Shown in pieces: positions 10,101-19,208 of a DNA stretch of 64,000 nt. The translations under genes were made by a program, and so were the position numbers. Source of the DNA: Protula sp. h YS-2021 (Eukaryota; Annelida; Polychaeta; Sabellida; Serpulidae); NCBI GenBank assembly GCA_949752745.1, contig OX457034.1, forward strand, positions 538,493 to 602,492, read 5' to 3'. The notes under the pieces are model-generated. The model did no database searches and was not told where the DNA came from. It saw only the letters and a list, made by a program, of their open reading frames with translations. The number at the start of each line of letters is the position of its first letter. Position 1 is the first letter of the stretch.

Positions 10101-12244
10101 CCAGGAAACAAACACCAATTAGAGCGGCCGGTGCACACAAAACAGGAAAGTACAGGAAACAAGCAAAAACTAGAGCGGCCAGTGCACACAAGACATAAGT
10201 GCACAGAAAAACAAGAAACCAATAAACTTATCACCCGAAAATACGCTGAAGCAATCCTAGCAACTGAGAATTATTTAAAGGTTTTTCTATTGGATTCCAA
10301 CCCCTCAGCAATGTGAATTAGAGGAAATATTTCTCAATAACCCAATCTTTTTCCCTGTTTTTTTTCCAAGATTTCGCTTAGTTAATTTTTTTTTCAATAT
10401 GGCGGCGGCACCACCGAATTTCGATATTTTTCCACTCGCTCTCAATTACCTTTTCGTCAGTCATATAATGAAGCAACAGACACGCGATGCTGTAGAGGCT
10501 CGGCGCATAGATGACGTCAGGGTGGGATTTTCCGAGCACGTACAGCAGTCTCGTGACCACGTGAGCGCCATGTTCGGTCACGTGATACCTCTCTAGTTTT
10601 GATTGGTCCACAAATGCGGGTAAACTGATATCTCGACCTGTGTAAAGGAAACCACAAAAGGAACGATATATCGATATATTCAGACGAGAAATTATTATTA
10701 TTATTATTTATAATATATATATATATATTATATATATATATATTATATATAATATATAGACATCGAGCCGCGCCCACAGACATCGAGCCGCGCCCACAGA
10801 CATGGTGCCCCGCCCACAGACATATCGAGCCCCGCCCACACACATCGAGCCCCGCTCACATACATCGAGCCCCGCCCACACACATCGAGCCCCGCCCACA
10901 AACATCGAGCCCCGCCCACACACATCGAGCCCCGCCCACACACATCGAGCCCGGCCCACACACATCGAGCCCGGCCCACACACATCGAGCCCCGCCCACA
11001 TACATCGGGTCCCGCCCACACACATCGAGCCGCGCCCACACACATCGAGCTCCGCCCACAGACATATCGAGCCCCGCCCACACACACCGAGCCCGGCCTA
11101 CACACATCGAGCCCCGCCCACACACATCGAGCCCCGCCCACACACATCGAGCCCCGCCCACATACATCGAGCCCCGCCCACAGACATCGAGTTCCGCCCA
11201 CAGACATATCGAGCCCCGCCAACAAACATCAAGCCCCGAACCGCGAAACTTCCCGTGTATCGGTTATTTTCTATCCCATATGAGGTTCCTTGAGAAACAG
11301 GCAGTGCAAAACATTCAGTAACAACAAGCATTTTATGACATCATGCTGTCAATCATTCCTTAACTGAGGTAAAACAACCCACATTGGTTTTCAGAACAGT
11401 GCTACTCACAATAAAGATCTTCTCAAAAACTTAGTATAACCTAGATCTGTGTTGGTTCAACATACACGGGGATTAAGGGAGGGGGAGGGGGGCTGAGGGT
11501 ACCATAGGGGAGACAAAAAACTGCAGGAGGACCGTTGGGTGCGTGGGCTCTGACCAGCAAGGATTCAGCATTACCTTGATGAGTAACACACCTTTTGAAA
11601 AGTGTTGTTCACAGGTTGTTTATGTTTGTTCCTTTTGTATTTTGGGTGATGGTTGATAATTCACCGTAAATGCTTGTGCTGCGACGGAAAACTAAAATTA
11701 AGACTAGAGCAGTGTGCATAGCCCACATATTCCCCATAGGCCCCCCATCAGTAAACACGGCCATCAATAGTCAATGAAGAGCTGAAATTTTCTAAGCCCA
11801 GCTGGTCCATTTTCCTTGGACGAACCTGGCCCATTTACAGTACCGATCTGTGTTTGTCCCCATAGAAGCTACATACCAAGTTTCATTAAAATCCTTGCAG
11901 CAGTTATTAAGTTATCGTTGATGACAGACCGACAGGCCAAATTGCGCAGCCTAATAATAACGGCCTTGAAAAAAGACTACTACATTCTCCAAGCCGTGAC
12001 CTCTGAACTAATTAAGTATCCAGTGACAAAGTACTTTTTTTACTTACCACCATCACAATATTCTTTCTCCAGCTCCCTGTACACGGAAGTACCCGTATTT
12101 CGATGACGTAGGCATAACTTGTACCACAAGCAATGACGCAGCGGGTCTGACGGCGACCAATGGCCTGCTCTTACGAAGGCCTTTAGCTTTTTCTCTTCCC
12201 CTGTGAGCGCGTAAGACAGATTTGAAAGAAAACTAGAACGGCCA
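1891..12244 (-). CDS. TBC1D24: TBC1D24-like protein (TBC domain plus linker; 3' half outside window)
   Basis: Seven exons at 12244-12048, 10637-10450, 9696-9583, 4883-4779, 3828-3738, 2594-2500 and 2106-1891 splice in compatible phases into about 335 codons. Conceptual translation aligns collinearly, with almost no gaps, to remembered TBC1D24: a KLKAFVRAGHW segment, LPAFVD, VLGKSHPD, LLLHYMTDE, ADWLMWIF, GTKVLYRVAIALL and RGLAKKEIKKL all fall where the family has them. In animals TBC1D24 (Skywalker in flies) pairs a Rab-GAP-like TBC domain with a C-terminal TLDc domain, binds phosphoinositides and acts in synaptic vesicle traffic. The TLDc exons are not visible and should lie left of base 1. 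The 5' end is unresolved: exon 2 needs one base from a preceding exon. It is divergent to the SLC5 gene at 19.1 kb. Identity is from family knowledge, not a search. Confidence 0.85.
2500..2594 (-). CDS. TBC1D24: TBC1D24-like exon 7
   Basis: Acceptor TTTTTTTTCAG, donor GTCAGT. The first two bases complete an alanine codon with the last base of exon 6; 31 codons follow (KRLSQACLTSADISEFCRND). Its spacing to exons 6 and 8 equals the human protein exactly (DIRTFVRD region). This fit supports the call although few residues are identical. Confidence 0.78.
2828..3018 (+). mobile_element. tRNA-derived SINE
   Basis: The head reads GGTTAGCTCAACCGGTTAG (box A) and GGAGTTCGATTCC (box B) at tRNA spacing. 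The acceptor arms do not pair, so it is not a functional tRNA. A body with TTCGCT...AGCGAA follows, then CCCGC(A)9. A second copy of the body lies at 37858-37985. Confidence 0.75.
3390..3727. repeat. Compound AAT/AAG/AAC triplet microsatellite
   Basis: About 340 bp of switching A-rich triplets. On the minus strand it is GTT/CTT/ATT starting about ten bases after the exon 6 donor. Poly-Asn/Lys/Arg readings are spurious. Confidence 0.95.
3738..3828 (-). CDS. TBC1D24: TBC1D24-like exon 6
   Basis: Acceptor AATTTCTCAG, donor GTTCGT; 30 codons plus one base. It encodes VCVMDCYFNEGTKVLYRVAI, nearly the family's RVFDVFLVEGYKVLYRVAL. A GTT/CTT triplet microsatellite begins about ten bases after the donor, so the 5' part of the next intron is pure triplet repeat. 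Confidence 0.9.
4147..4195. repeat. (CTT)n microsatellite
   Basis: About 16 CTT triplets in the intron between TBC1D24-like exons 5 and 6. Confidence 0.95.
4444..4698 (-). mobile_element. Inverted-repeat element family 1, full copy
   Basis: Starts AGGGTTGAGACTTCG and ends CGAAATCTCAACCCT, a near-perfect 15-bp terminal inverted repeat, with internal GGTCGCC fold-back blocks. 255 bp, non-coding, just downstream of TBC1D24-like exon 5. No clear target duplication seen. Confidence 0.72.
4779..4883 (-). CDS. TBC1D24: TBC1D24-like exon 5
   Basis: Acceptor GTGTTTTTAG, donor GTGAGT; 35 codons in phase 0. It encodes RKTYDWLRQQ, then LLADWLMWIFNDLPFTHV, the equivalent of the family's YADWQRWLFGELPLCYFAR. 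The 4.7-kb intron upstream of it holds several tandem arrays and one inverted-repeat element; a second element lies just downstream in the next intron. Confidence 0.87.
5078..5362 (+). mobile_element. Inverted-repeat element family 2, copy A
   Basis: Opens TAGAGCAGTGTGCA, with TTCCCCACAG near the left and CTGTGGGGAA at the right end. A GACCGACCGACC tract precedes the right end. About 285 bp, non-coding; related copies at 11704 and 12378. Confidence 0.75.
5393..5850. repeat. Three-copy tandem repeat, about 155-165 bp unit
   Basis: Each unit has CCGAACCATACACCAAACG-type sequence, CAAATCACGTGG, a long G-rich stretch and AGAGACAAGCTGGAATCAG. In the intron upstream of TBC1D24-like exon 5. Confidence 0.9.
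5972..6423. repeat. 15-bp minisatellite
   Basis: About 30 units of AGTAGCTCGACGAAA or AGTCGCTCGACGAAA. Because 15 is a multiple of three, ORFs stay open in several frames (KSSST on plus; TFRRA and SSSYF on minus). In an intron, so not considered coding. Confidence 0.95.
6430..9250. other. Intron sequence of the TBC1D24-like gene
   Basis: Mostly unique AT-rich sequence with several G/C runs (7569-7580, 8403-8412), A-rich tracts near 7890 and T-rich near 7960, plus the ORF fragment at 8487-8684. No exon recognised. Confidence 0.6.
8487..8684 (+). pseudogene. Transposon-like ORF fragment with AATAAA at its stop
   Basis: A 65-codon ORF starts ATGGAAGAT and reads with ordinary composition (MEDKVEHTRKRFLDNVDVIY). 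A central block, FTEEEYPPGLSKNTKKDINR, then IKDAFLYF, recalls the segment just before the H2C2 zinc-binding/integrase region in some transposon-derived proteins (Ginger/KRBA2 style), from memory. It stops at TAA inside an AATAAA signal. It lies antisense in an intron of the TBC1D24-like gene, so it is probably a truncated insertion. Function unknown. Confidence 0.35.
9251..9293 (-). pseudogene. Degenerate copy of the exon 4 3' end and splice donor
   Basis: On the minus strand it reads GIVLRDLLKKHT then GTGAGT, against GLVLRNLLKKHA then GTGAGT in exon 4 about 330 bp away. No acceptor precedes it, so it looks like a partial duplication that kept the donor. Confidence 0.65.
9300..9560. repeat. 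GT/GC-rich degenerate short repeats
   Basis: Repeated GTGGCAGGTGGC-like words with several G runs, between the degenerate exon copy and exon 4. Very G-rich on the plus strand. Confidence 0.7.
9583..9696 (-). CDS. TBC1D24: TBC1D24-like exon 4
   Basis: Acceptor TTTTCTCTGCAG, donor GTGAGT; exactly 38 codons, phase 0 at both ends. It begins AYMCMEALLSAK and ends VLRNLLKKHA, matching the EKACRILACN...FGDLVNKYC stretch of the family. A degenerate copy of its 3' end plus donor lies about 330 bp downstream in the following intron (9251-9293). The preceding intron carries an array that reaches to within about 15 bp of the acceptor. Confidence 0.87.
9710..10215. repeat. About 50-60-bp minisatellite resembling exon 2's acceptor
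   Basis: Ten or so variable units built on AACTAGAGCGGCCAGTGCAC and ACAGGAAACAAGC. The core differs at two of 24 bases from the acceptor/start of TBC1D24-like exon 2 (12226-12252). The array ends about 15 bp before the exon 4 acceptor. Confidence 0.85.
10450..10637 (-). CDS. TBC1D24: TBC1D24-like exon 3 (TBC domain)
   Basis: Acceptor TTTACACAG, donor GTAATT. Sixty-two codons plus two bases that complete a glycine codon with exon 2. It contains LPAFVDQSKL and LLYVLGKSHPDVIYAPSLY, then LLLHYMTDEK. These align residue for residue with the human LPEFVD / CLANQFPDISFCPAL / LLLHYSIDEA block. No frame break. Confidence 0.88.
10690..10760. repeat. (ATT)n/(AT)n microsatellite
   Basis: ATT triplets pass into TATATA about 50 bp upstream of TBC1D24-like exon 3. 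Confidence 0.92.
10761..11240. repeat. 20-bp minisatellite
   Basis: About 23 units of CACATCGAGCCCCGCCCACA with 1-2 base variants (and a few units with an extra AT). On the minus strand it reads repeated CVGGARCVWAGLDV-like peptides, not thought to be coding. In intron 2. Confidence 0.95.
11704..11937 (+). mobile_element. Inverted-repeat element family 2, copy B (3' truncated)
   Basis: Same opening TAGAGCAGTGTGCA and body as copies A and C, but it breaks off at the GACAGACCGACAGG tract and lacks CTGTGGGGAA. Confidence 0.72.
12048..12244 (-). CDS. TBC1D24: TBC1D24-like exon 2 (N-terminal TBC domain)
   Basis: Acceptor TGTGCAG precedes 12244; donor GTAAGT follows 12048. The first base completes a codon and one base is left over, joining in phase to 10637. 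It encodes about 65 residues with LKAFVRAGHWSPSDPLRHCL, matching the start of the family's TBC domain (the LARQGYWAQ region in the human protein). A methionine (MFVCSGRSS) lies just upstream in frame, so translation could instead start in an unspliced version of this exon. Confidence 0.83.
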
Positions 12245-12377
12245 CTGCACACGAACATCAACGCACAGCGATACACCAGGCATTATCATGGGAAACCAAT
12301 TATTAATACTGTATTTCAATGTGAATTTATCAGTTAAAAACGGCAAACAATTTTTCCCATTTGTGACCGGGTAACAT

Positions 12378-12665
12378 TAGAGCAGTGTGCATAGCCCACA
12401 TATTCCCCACAGCTCCCCCCCCCCCCCATCAGTTAAATACGGCCATCAATAGTCAATCAAGAGCTGAAATTTTCCAAGTCCAGCTGGTCCATTTTCCTTG
12501 GACGAACCTGGCCCATTTACAATACCGATCTGTGTTTGTTCCCATAGAAGCTACATACCAAGTTTCATGAAAATCCTTGCAGGAGTTTTTAAGTTATCGT
12601 GTTAACAAACTCTTGATGACAGACCGACAGACACGCGGTCGATCACATATTCCCTGTGGGGAATA
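12378..12665 (+). mobile_element. Inverted-repeat element family 2, copy C
   Basis: TATTCCCCACAG (12401-12412) and CTGTGGGGAATA (12654-12665) form a perfect 12-bp inverted repeat. The right end also forms its own hairpin (TATTCCC-TGT-GGGGAATA). A GACAGACCGACAGACA tract lies before it. Confidence 0.78.
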
Positions 12666-12718
12666 AATTACATCAATAAGTCATGCATAGAAAATTACCT
12701 GATATTTGGGTATGATGT

Positions 12719-13073
12719 AGGGGGGGAGGGTGGGGGGGAGACAGATGGGCGTTACTTTACATGGTGAAGGGACGGGGAGGGGGGAGAGGATGGGTGTTAC
12801 CTCGCCTAGTGAAGGGGACGGGGGGGGGGGGCTAGTGAGGGGACGGGGAGGGGGCACAGACGGACGAGCGTTAACTGGCCTAGTGAGGAGACGAGGAGAG
12901 GGGGGCCTAGAGAGAGGACGAGGACTGAGGGGGCGCAGACGGACGGGCGTTACCTGGCCTGGTGAGGGGACGTGGAGGGGGGGGGGCGCAGACGGATGGG
13001 CGTTACCTCGCCTAGTGAGGAAGGAGGTGAGGGGACGGTGAGAGGGGAGACTGTGCAGACGGACGGGCATTAC
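12719..13073. repeat. Minisatellite containing CAG-GTAA splice-donor copies (minus strand)
   Basis: Minus strand: about seven variable units of CTCACCAGGCCAGGTAACGC or CTCACTAGGCGAGGTAAC followed by GTCCGTCTGCGCCCCC. The unit is a copy of the 3' end and donor of the candidate exon at 13074-13140. Confidence 0.85.
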
Positions 13074-13140
13074 CTGGCCTGGTGAGGAAATCGAGCTGAC
13101 CCTCACTGCTTGCCACATCTGCTGCAGCTGCATATTGAGT
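13074..13140 (-). CDS. Candidate upstream exon of the TBC1D24-like gene
   Basis: A good acceptor (TTTCCTTTGCAG) precedes 13140 and a GTAATG donor follows 13074. The frame reading TQYAAAADVASSEGQLDFLT is open. The GT donor does not give the phase exon 2 requires; an internal GC donor after CTCACCAG (13079) would. It may be a 5' UTR exon or a false exon. Its 3' end and donor are the seed of the adjacent array at 12719-13073. Confidence 0.35.
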
Positions 13141-13309
13141 CTGCAAAGGAAATTTTCTCTTGCATATAAATGGAAACTTTTAGCAACAAGTAGCACGTTA
13201 TGGTTTTCGAACGATCTTAAACGGGCCAATAAATACTTGTACCAGTCATTCTTGGACTGAACGTTTTATGTAAATAATCTGTTACCCGCCAAAAATATCA
13301 ATTTGTGCT

Positions 13310-13575
13310 TTACTTGGACTCCACTTTGACCTTCATTTGCATTTGACCTACATTTGTGTTCTGACTTGCTCTCGACTGACCTACATTCGAACTTGACCTA
13401 CATTTGCGCTGTGACTTGCTCTCGGTTGACCTACATTCGAATTTGACCCACATCTGCGTTGTACACTTGACCTACATTTGCGTTTTTTGCTTGACTAACG
13501 TCTGCGCCTGACTAACATGTGCGCTTGACTTACAATTATGCTTCACTAACAACGTGTACTTGACTTACAATTGTG
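13310..13575. repeat. Degenerate tandem repeat
   Basis: Repeats of TTGACCTACATTTGCG with varying spacers, about a dozen copies, upstream of the TBC1D24-like gene. Confidence 0.8.
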
Positions 13576-14779
13576 GTTGAGTCGACGAACTCTGTAAACG
13601 GTGATTTCGGCTTGGCCATTTCGTCCACACGCCGCCGCTTCTAACCTCTTCTGTTACCGCAAGCATGTAGATTAGACATGATGTCCGTCAGATCCAAGAC
13701 GCTACAACACAGATTAAGGCATAAACTGTTAACAAACAATGCTGGTGTGGTGTTTGACGTCCAAACATTGTTTGTTTAACGTCCCGTTCACCAACAGTCT
13801 CTCTTTTTTCAAACAGTATATTTCTTACTAGTACGATACCTGTGTTACTTACAAAGGTGTAGTCACTTTTTTACAACCGTGGGGGGGGGGGGTACTATGT
13901 CCCCCCCTGAAAATGAGGGGGCTGACCCCCCCCCCTGGTGGCTCCCCCTATGACAGAATAAACAAATTATCAGGAAACCAAAACAGCAGCCTGTACACGA
14001 CCAGGATGAATTTAATCACTTAAAGCTAACGGTAAAGATTTTTTAATGGATTTCCACACCTTATTTCAGTTTACTGAATTCGCACGATTTGGTAAAGTTG
14101 ATTCCTTGTTCCATAACTCCTCTGAGACGGCCAGGGCTAGGACGACCAAATTTGACAGAAACATACTGTAGCAGTCTACTCAGCATACCTCATTCTTTTT
14201 CTTTAGAAATTCAAAAACATTTTATGTGCAAAAATAGAAATTTGGCCATTGGATCTCATTATAAGACAGGCGCACGCTATGGCATAGCTAACAGTCAGCA
14301 ACCACCCTAACAAGTTTCAATTTTCTCCGATATTCAGCGGCCGAGAAATGTTACACCACACGTCTTTCTTAATTTCGCTACATCCGTCAAAAGTAAAAAC
14401 CCATACAAAATTTGACGTTGATACGACTATCCGTTATCGAGATATTTTGCACACAATATCTTGTTCAAAATACATACATACTTCACCAATTCATTTGAAA
14501 TCGATTTCTCGCTATTTTTTAAATCAGAAACTCATTATAAAAATGTCATGAACAAATTTTCCCATATTTACTAAAATTCTGCCACCTTACAGATACGCCA
14601 TTGCAGGGGAAAACAACTTTTAGTGTATCTTTCTTATTTGTTTTTTTTCTCTACTCAGCATGCGCACTCGAAACCAAGATCTGGCTTTTTCGTTTTTGGT
14701 TATATTTTTGTGTAAGAAATGGATAATATTATAAAGAATAAATAGGCAAAAAAAAAATAACAAGTATTCAGTGAACACT
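13576..14779. other. Intergenic sequence, divergent gene pair
   Basis: Unique AT-rich sequence with a G run and C runs near 13880-13945. ATTTGACGT and TTGAC words occur but no convincing promoter or exon. Confidence 0.55.
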
Positions 14780-15424
14780 AACAGGCCCCAACGCCCCCAA
14801 AATTGTAAGGGGTCGTCCATGGTTTTGAACCTGTTGGCCAGTTTAGGCCAAGAAAAATAAATGTCCTACTTCTGCTCAAAACTTTGAAAAACAATGATAC
14901 TGGCTGGTGGAAAATTTTTTTTTTACTCCCAAAATTTAGCAGATCACATGACCGAATTTGGCCAAAATGGCCAAAAGGCACATCTACAAGTCGAGACCTT
15001 TCAAATGAGCCCAACATCAAGTCTCTAGGCCTCTGCGATCTGGAGATATCGCCTGTACAAACACAAGTCGAATTTTTGCGTTTTTTGGCCAATTTGGCCA
15101 AGATCACGTGACCGAATTCGGCCAAAATGTCTTTCAAATGAGCCAAACATCAAGTCTCTAGGCCTCTGCGTTCTCGAGATATCGCCTGTACAAACACAAG
15201 TCGATTTTTCGCGTTTTTGGCCAAGATCACGTGATCGAATTTGGCCAAAATGGCCATAAGGCACATCTACAAGTCGAGACCTTTCAAATGAGCCCAACAT
15301 CAAGTCTCTAGGCCTCTGCGTTCTCGAGATATCGCTTGTACAAAAAAGCGATGACGGACAGACAGACGGACGGACAGACAGACACCCCAAGTCTATAGGC
15401 CCCCAACCCTGTAGGGTTGGGGCC
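14780..15424 (+). mobile_element. Inverted-repeat element family 5 with internal tandem copies
   Basis: AGGCCCCAAC at the left end and GTTGGGGCCT at the right end are inverted. The body has three related units (TTTGGCCAAAATGGCC ... GATATCGCCTGTACAAACAC). A GACGGACAGACAGACGG tract and the palindrome CCCCAACCCTGTAGGGTTGG mark the right end. About 645 bp, non-coding. Confidence 0.75.
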
Positions 15425-16082
15425 TAATTAGCAGTCAAAAAAATAGGTTTTAATAGGTTTAATAGGTCATTTTCGGAAAAATTAGGTCCATTTTCAAAAC
15501 ATAGGTTTTATAGGTTTATTCCAGAGATGCCGTTTCCACTGCAATTTTTTAGGGATAAATTATAAAGAAATGACAAAGGTAAATCATTTTCAAATTTTCT
15601 CTCAAATGCGTACTTTTTAAGTTTGAAAAGCCAATATGTGATCTTTTAAAAAACTATTTAACATTAATATCCTGTCTCTTTTATACGTAGCCCTCTTGTG
15701 AAAAAGCCAATTCATGGTTTCTACTGGGCGTGCTCACCATAAGAAACTTGCAGAATTCCAGTGAGGAAAAAATAAAGAAACAACGAAAATGCACTAACAG
15801 TTGATTATCTCAGCTATGGCGTTTCTATAAGGTGTCAAAACTTAAACTGCGTTTCTCTGCTTCTATATGTTTACCCCCCCCCCCCCTCTCCCACCCCAAA
15901 ACTGCAACAAAATAGCATTTTGTCTATTTATTGCTAGTAATCCCTATCCTTATCCACTTATTCTACAATAAACCTACACACAATTTGGGTGTTTCGAATA
16001 AAATGCGCAAGAATTTTAAATTTCGACTGCAAGGGAAACGGCTAAACAAAAATGAAAGAAATGATAGGAAAAAATACTGTCG
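15425..16082. other. Intergenic AT-rich sequence
   Basis: Starts with short repeats of AATAGGTTTAATAGGT (15440-15515); the same AATAGGTTT/AAACCTATT words recur near 29750-29990. No gene seen. Confidence 0.55.
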
Positions 16083-16710
16083 TGAAGCTGATATCTATAA
16101 TGTGTGTTGTGAAAATGAATATATACAAACATGTAACTACATGTACATTTGTGCTTGGCTGTTCCCATGAGTTGCAGCTTTTGGCTTAGTGGTTAGCACG
16201 CTCGCTTATGAAGCGAAAAGTTCCCAGTTCGAGCCCCGCTTGCGACTCACATATTTTCACAACATTGGTACCAGAAGTGTACGAGTGCGTTCCTGTCTCG
16301 GTTGTACGGTAGATATTCGTGCAACGTTAGAGCGGGTGCGAATTGCAAGAAGGGCACGTGTGATAATTGGAGTAAAGTAGCCATGTGCGGCTGTGGGTGG
16401 CCCAAAGAGAAAATATGGAAATTCGTACGATGTTCAAACGCTGTAGTGTTACACTGATACGAATAGAAAGAAGGGCATGTGAAAGCCACGTGCGGCTATG
16501 GGTGGTAAAAAAACACAACGGGGAAGAATGTCGTGAAGCTGTATCTCTAATGTGTGTTGTGAAAATGAATATATACAAACATGTTACTATATGTACATTT
16601 GTGCTTGGCTGTTTCCACGAGTTGCAGCTTTTGGTTTAGTGGTTAGCACGCTCGCTTATGAAGCGAAAGGTTCTCGAGCCCCGCTTGCGACTCACATATT
16701 TTCACAACAA
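16083..16710 (+). repeat. Duplicated unit with two tRNA-like sequences
   Basis: Two copies (16083-16260 and 16533-16710) share GTGTGTTGTGAAAATGAATA and GCTTTTGGYTTAGTGGTTAG, then CTCGCTTATGAAGCGAAA and CGAGCCCCGC. Box A-like TTAGTGGTTAGCACG and box B-like AGTTCGAGCCC with a TCGC-TTATGAA-GCGA anticodon-like hairpin suggest a tRNA-derived repeat. The second copy has lost three bases in the T arm. Acceptor stems do not pair well. Confidence 0.6.
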
Positions 16711-16807
16711 TACAGAAAAAACAGCTCATACTCGGAACATCAAAAAAGAAATTGAAACCTGAAACTATTTGTTATAAATTTTTAAAATAGCATGCCGGTT
16801 GTTAAAA

Positions 16808-16840
16808 CACGACTGATCCTTGCTGCAAAGATCAGTCGTG
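16808..16840. other. Perfect 11-bp hairpin
   Basis: CACGACTGATC, 11-base loop, GATCAGTCGTG, then GTACGAGTCCCGG, which resembles a box B. Possibly part of another tRNA-like repeat. Confidence 0.6.
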
Positions 16841-19105
16841 CTGCGTACGAGTCCCGGACTACTACGAGGGCTAACTTGGAACTACGGTGTCGAAAAATTT
16901 GGTGAGCTAGTAGTTCTTCAATTGTACGAATGATATTAATTTATTTCTAATTGGTGAATACCTATGCAGTTACTTAACAAATATATAACTGGACATTTTT
17001 GAAAATAAAATGCTACTTCCGTATTGGAATGGCTATGCATCAAACAGAGGATCTGTTGCTGTTGTTGGTCAACAGCCAACCTCTCCGGCAGTTCAGCGTG
17101 TTGTGTATACAATATATGGCATGACTAATTTTTACTCCGCAGATCCCGTGGGGATTCCGCGAAAAACAGTACTTTTAAAAGAGGGCATAGAGAGGAACTT
17201 GCTTTTAAAATATATTCAACAACCAACCTCTACGGCGGCTCGGCCTGTTGTGTATAATACCTTTATACTCCTTAGACCCAAGGGGGATTCTATGAAAATA
17301 ATACTCATAAAAAGGGAGAAACATTTTGCAATATCTATTTGTTATACACAACAAATAGATCTCCTCAGAGGTCATCTGTTTCATAACAATTACAGAGGAA
17401 TTATATGTACCCAAGGCCAATGTTTGTTCCTTCGCGATAATCAAGCTGACCACCAAAAGGAAAGATGCTCGGGAACTGATTAATAATCTTTATATCCTCT
17501 AGCAAACTCAAAGGAGAGATCGGATATGAAAGAACAGACAAAAAATATCCTTTGTTAAAAAACATCAACTATTCGCCAAAGAAGTCCATAGATTAATAGA
17601 TTTTTTTTACAAAATGAATGAGAGAAGTATATTCAACCAATTTTAATGCAGCTCAAACAACTAAAACATTTTCTAGAAATCACACAAACATCATTCAATT
17701 CCTCACATTGATATTGTAAGCCTTACCTTTTTAATTGTAAAAATTGTCTCTCCAATATTTCCCAAGAAATTAAAATGCTTCCACATATTGTTTTTGAATT
17801 CTTATTCCATCATTTGTATGTGTTGTCTTAGAATCGAAAATCTAGCACCTACATCATTATTAAATTTGTTCCCACACTCTAGTTCTCTTGTTTATTAACG
17901 ACGCCTGCTGATCTCCATGAACACCTGAGTGCACCACAATCGGATACAGTCATTTAAAGCGAGTCCCATCTGTTGACACCAGAATCAATCAAGACCGAAA
18001 AAATCGATGGGCCCGGCCAATAGTCATTTCAAGGTCTATCGACTTCTTGGTGTCACTACAGATCTGTCTTTAGCCCTTTTAATGCAGAAGAGTGTACCAG
18101 AAGCTGTGGGAAAGTATAGATATATATATTTACTTGTATCTATGAGTATATTTGACGAGTGGCAATATCGTTATGTTCGTTAATACGTTGCGCATGTGTG
18201 GGCGATAATGGGAGTTTATCAATAAACTCGCGAGTCGTAGTCACGAAAAAGCCCGTGGCGGGAACCTGATCAGTACTTAGTATACGGTACCTCCAAGAAG
18301 CAAATCACTTCTTCGGATCCGCTCAGCAAAAATCTGCAAAAAATCAGCATTTTGAATTCAAACTAAATGGGTAAAAAATGAAAGAATTGGTACAAAGATT
18401 TTGCCTAAATGTCAAATTTCTCTGCATCAACGAGCGATCGTGTTATTTTAACAACCCATATGCAATATTAGACAGCTATTAAAATTTGTAAGAAACAGTT
18501 TTAAGTTACAATTTTTATGTTCCTAGTATGAGCTGTTTTTTCTATATTTTTTCTGTCATTTCTCACAGTCGAAATTCATTTGCAGAAATATCCGTTATTG
18601 ATGCAGTTCGTGATGTATTGTGCTATCCTTGTATACGCGTTACTCCGTACGGGTCTGTAGTATGTTGTAGTCCCCATGTAGGGATATACACATCAGTATA
18701 CACTATTCCGTTACCGTATATATAAAATCCTGACTTTAATCGCATAACAAGGTGAAGGAAGTAAACATCACGTGACTTCCCATAACTACTAAAATCTAGC
18801 GCATTTAAATTATGTAAGGTTAAACGTCTTGCACGCCTTTAGTAGCGTTTGCTAAATTTAAACATATTTGTGCCGAAATAAGGATGAACAGCTAACTGTC
18901 GTCGAGTTCACGATTCAGGGTTCAACCAGTGAAAAGACAGGTTTTTTTCACTCCGGAGCATTTTGCCCACATATTCCCACACGTGATTCAGTGAAACAGA
19001 AACGGGGGCCAAATTGTCATGCAGTTAACGTGAGACAGGGAAATAGGAAGGACTGGGCTGTGATGTAATATTTGTATGTATGTTTTTTACACTCTGCTGT
19101 TACAG
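16841..19105. other. Intergenic / upstream of SLC5 gene
   Basis: Two related segments at 17056-17185 and 17216-17300 share CAACAGCCAACCTCT-like sequence and GTTGTGTATA words, an old duplication. No exon recognised; the 5' UTR exon implied by the acceptor at 19105 could be here but is not identifiable. Confidence 0.5.
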
Positions 19106-19208
19106 ATCGCGTCCAGAATGACGGTGCCCGTGGAACATTCTGCGAGCAACTTCCATGTTGTGGATATTGCTATTTTTGCCCTTATTTTGATCGTTTCCAC
19201 AGGCATAG
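19106..19208 (+). CDS. SLC5-like exon 1 (start codon; TM1)
   Basis: Acceptor TGCTGTTACAG ends at 19105; ATG at 19118, so the first 12 bases are 5' UTR. Thirty codons plus one base: [20 protein letters not shown], then a hydrophobic run to STGIG, the usual SLC5 amino end and first membrane helix. Donor GTAAAC. Confidence 0.85.
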
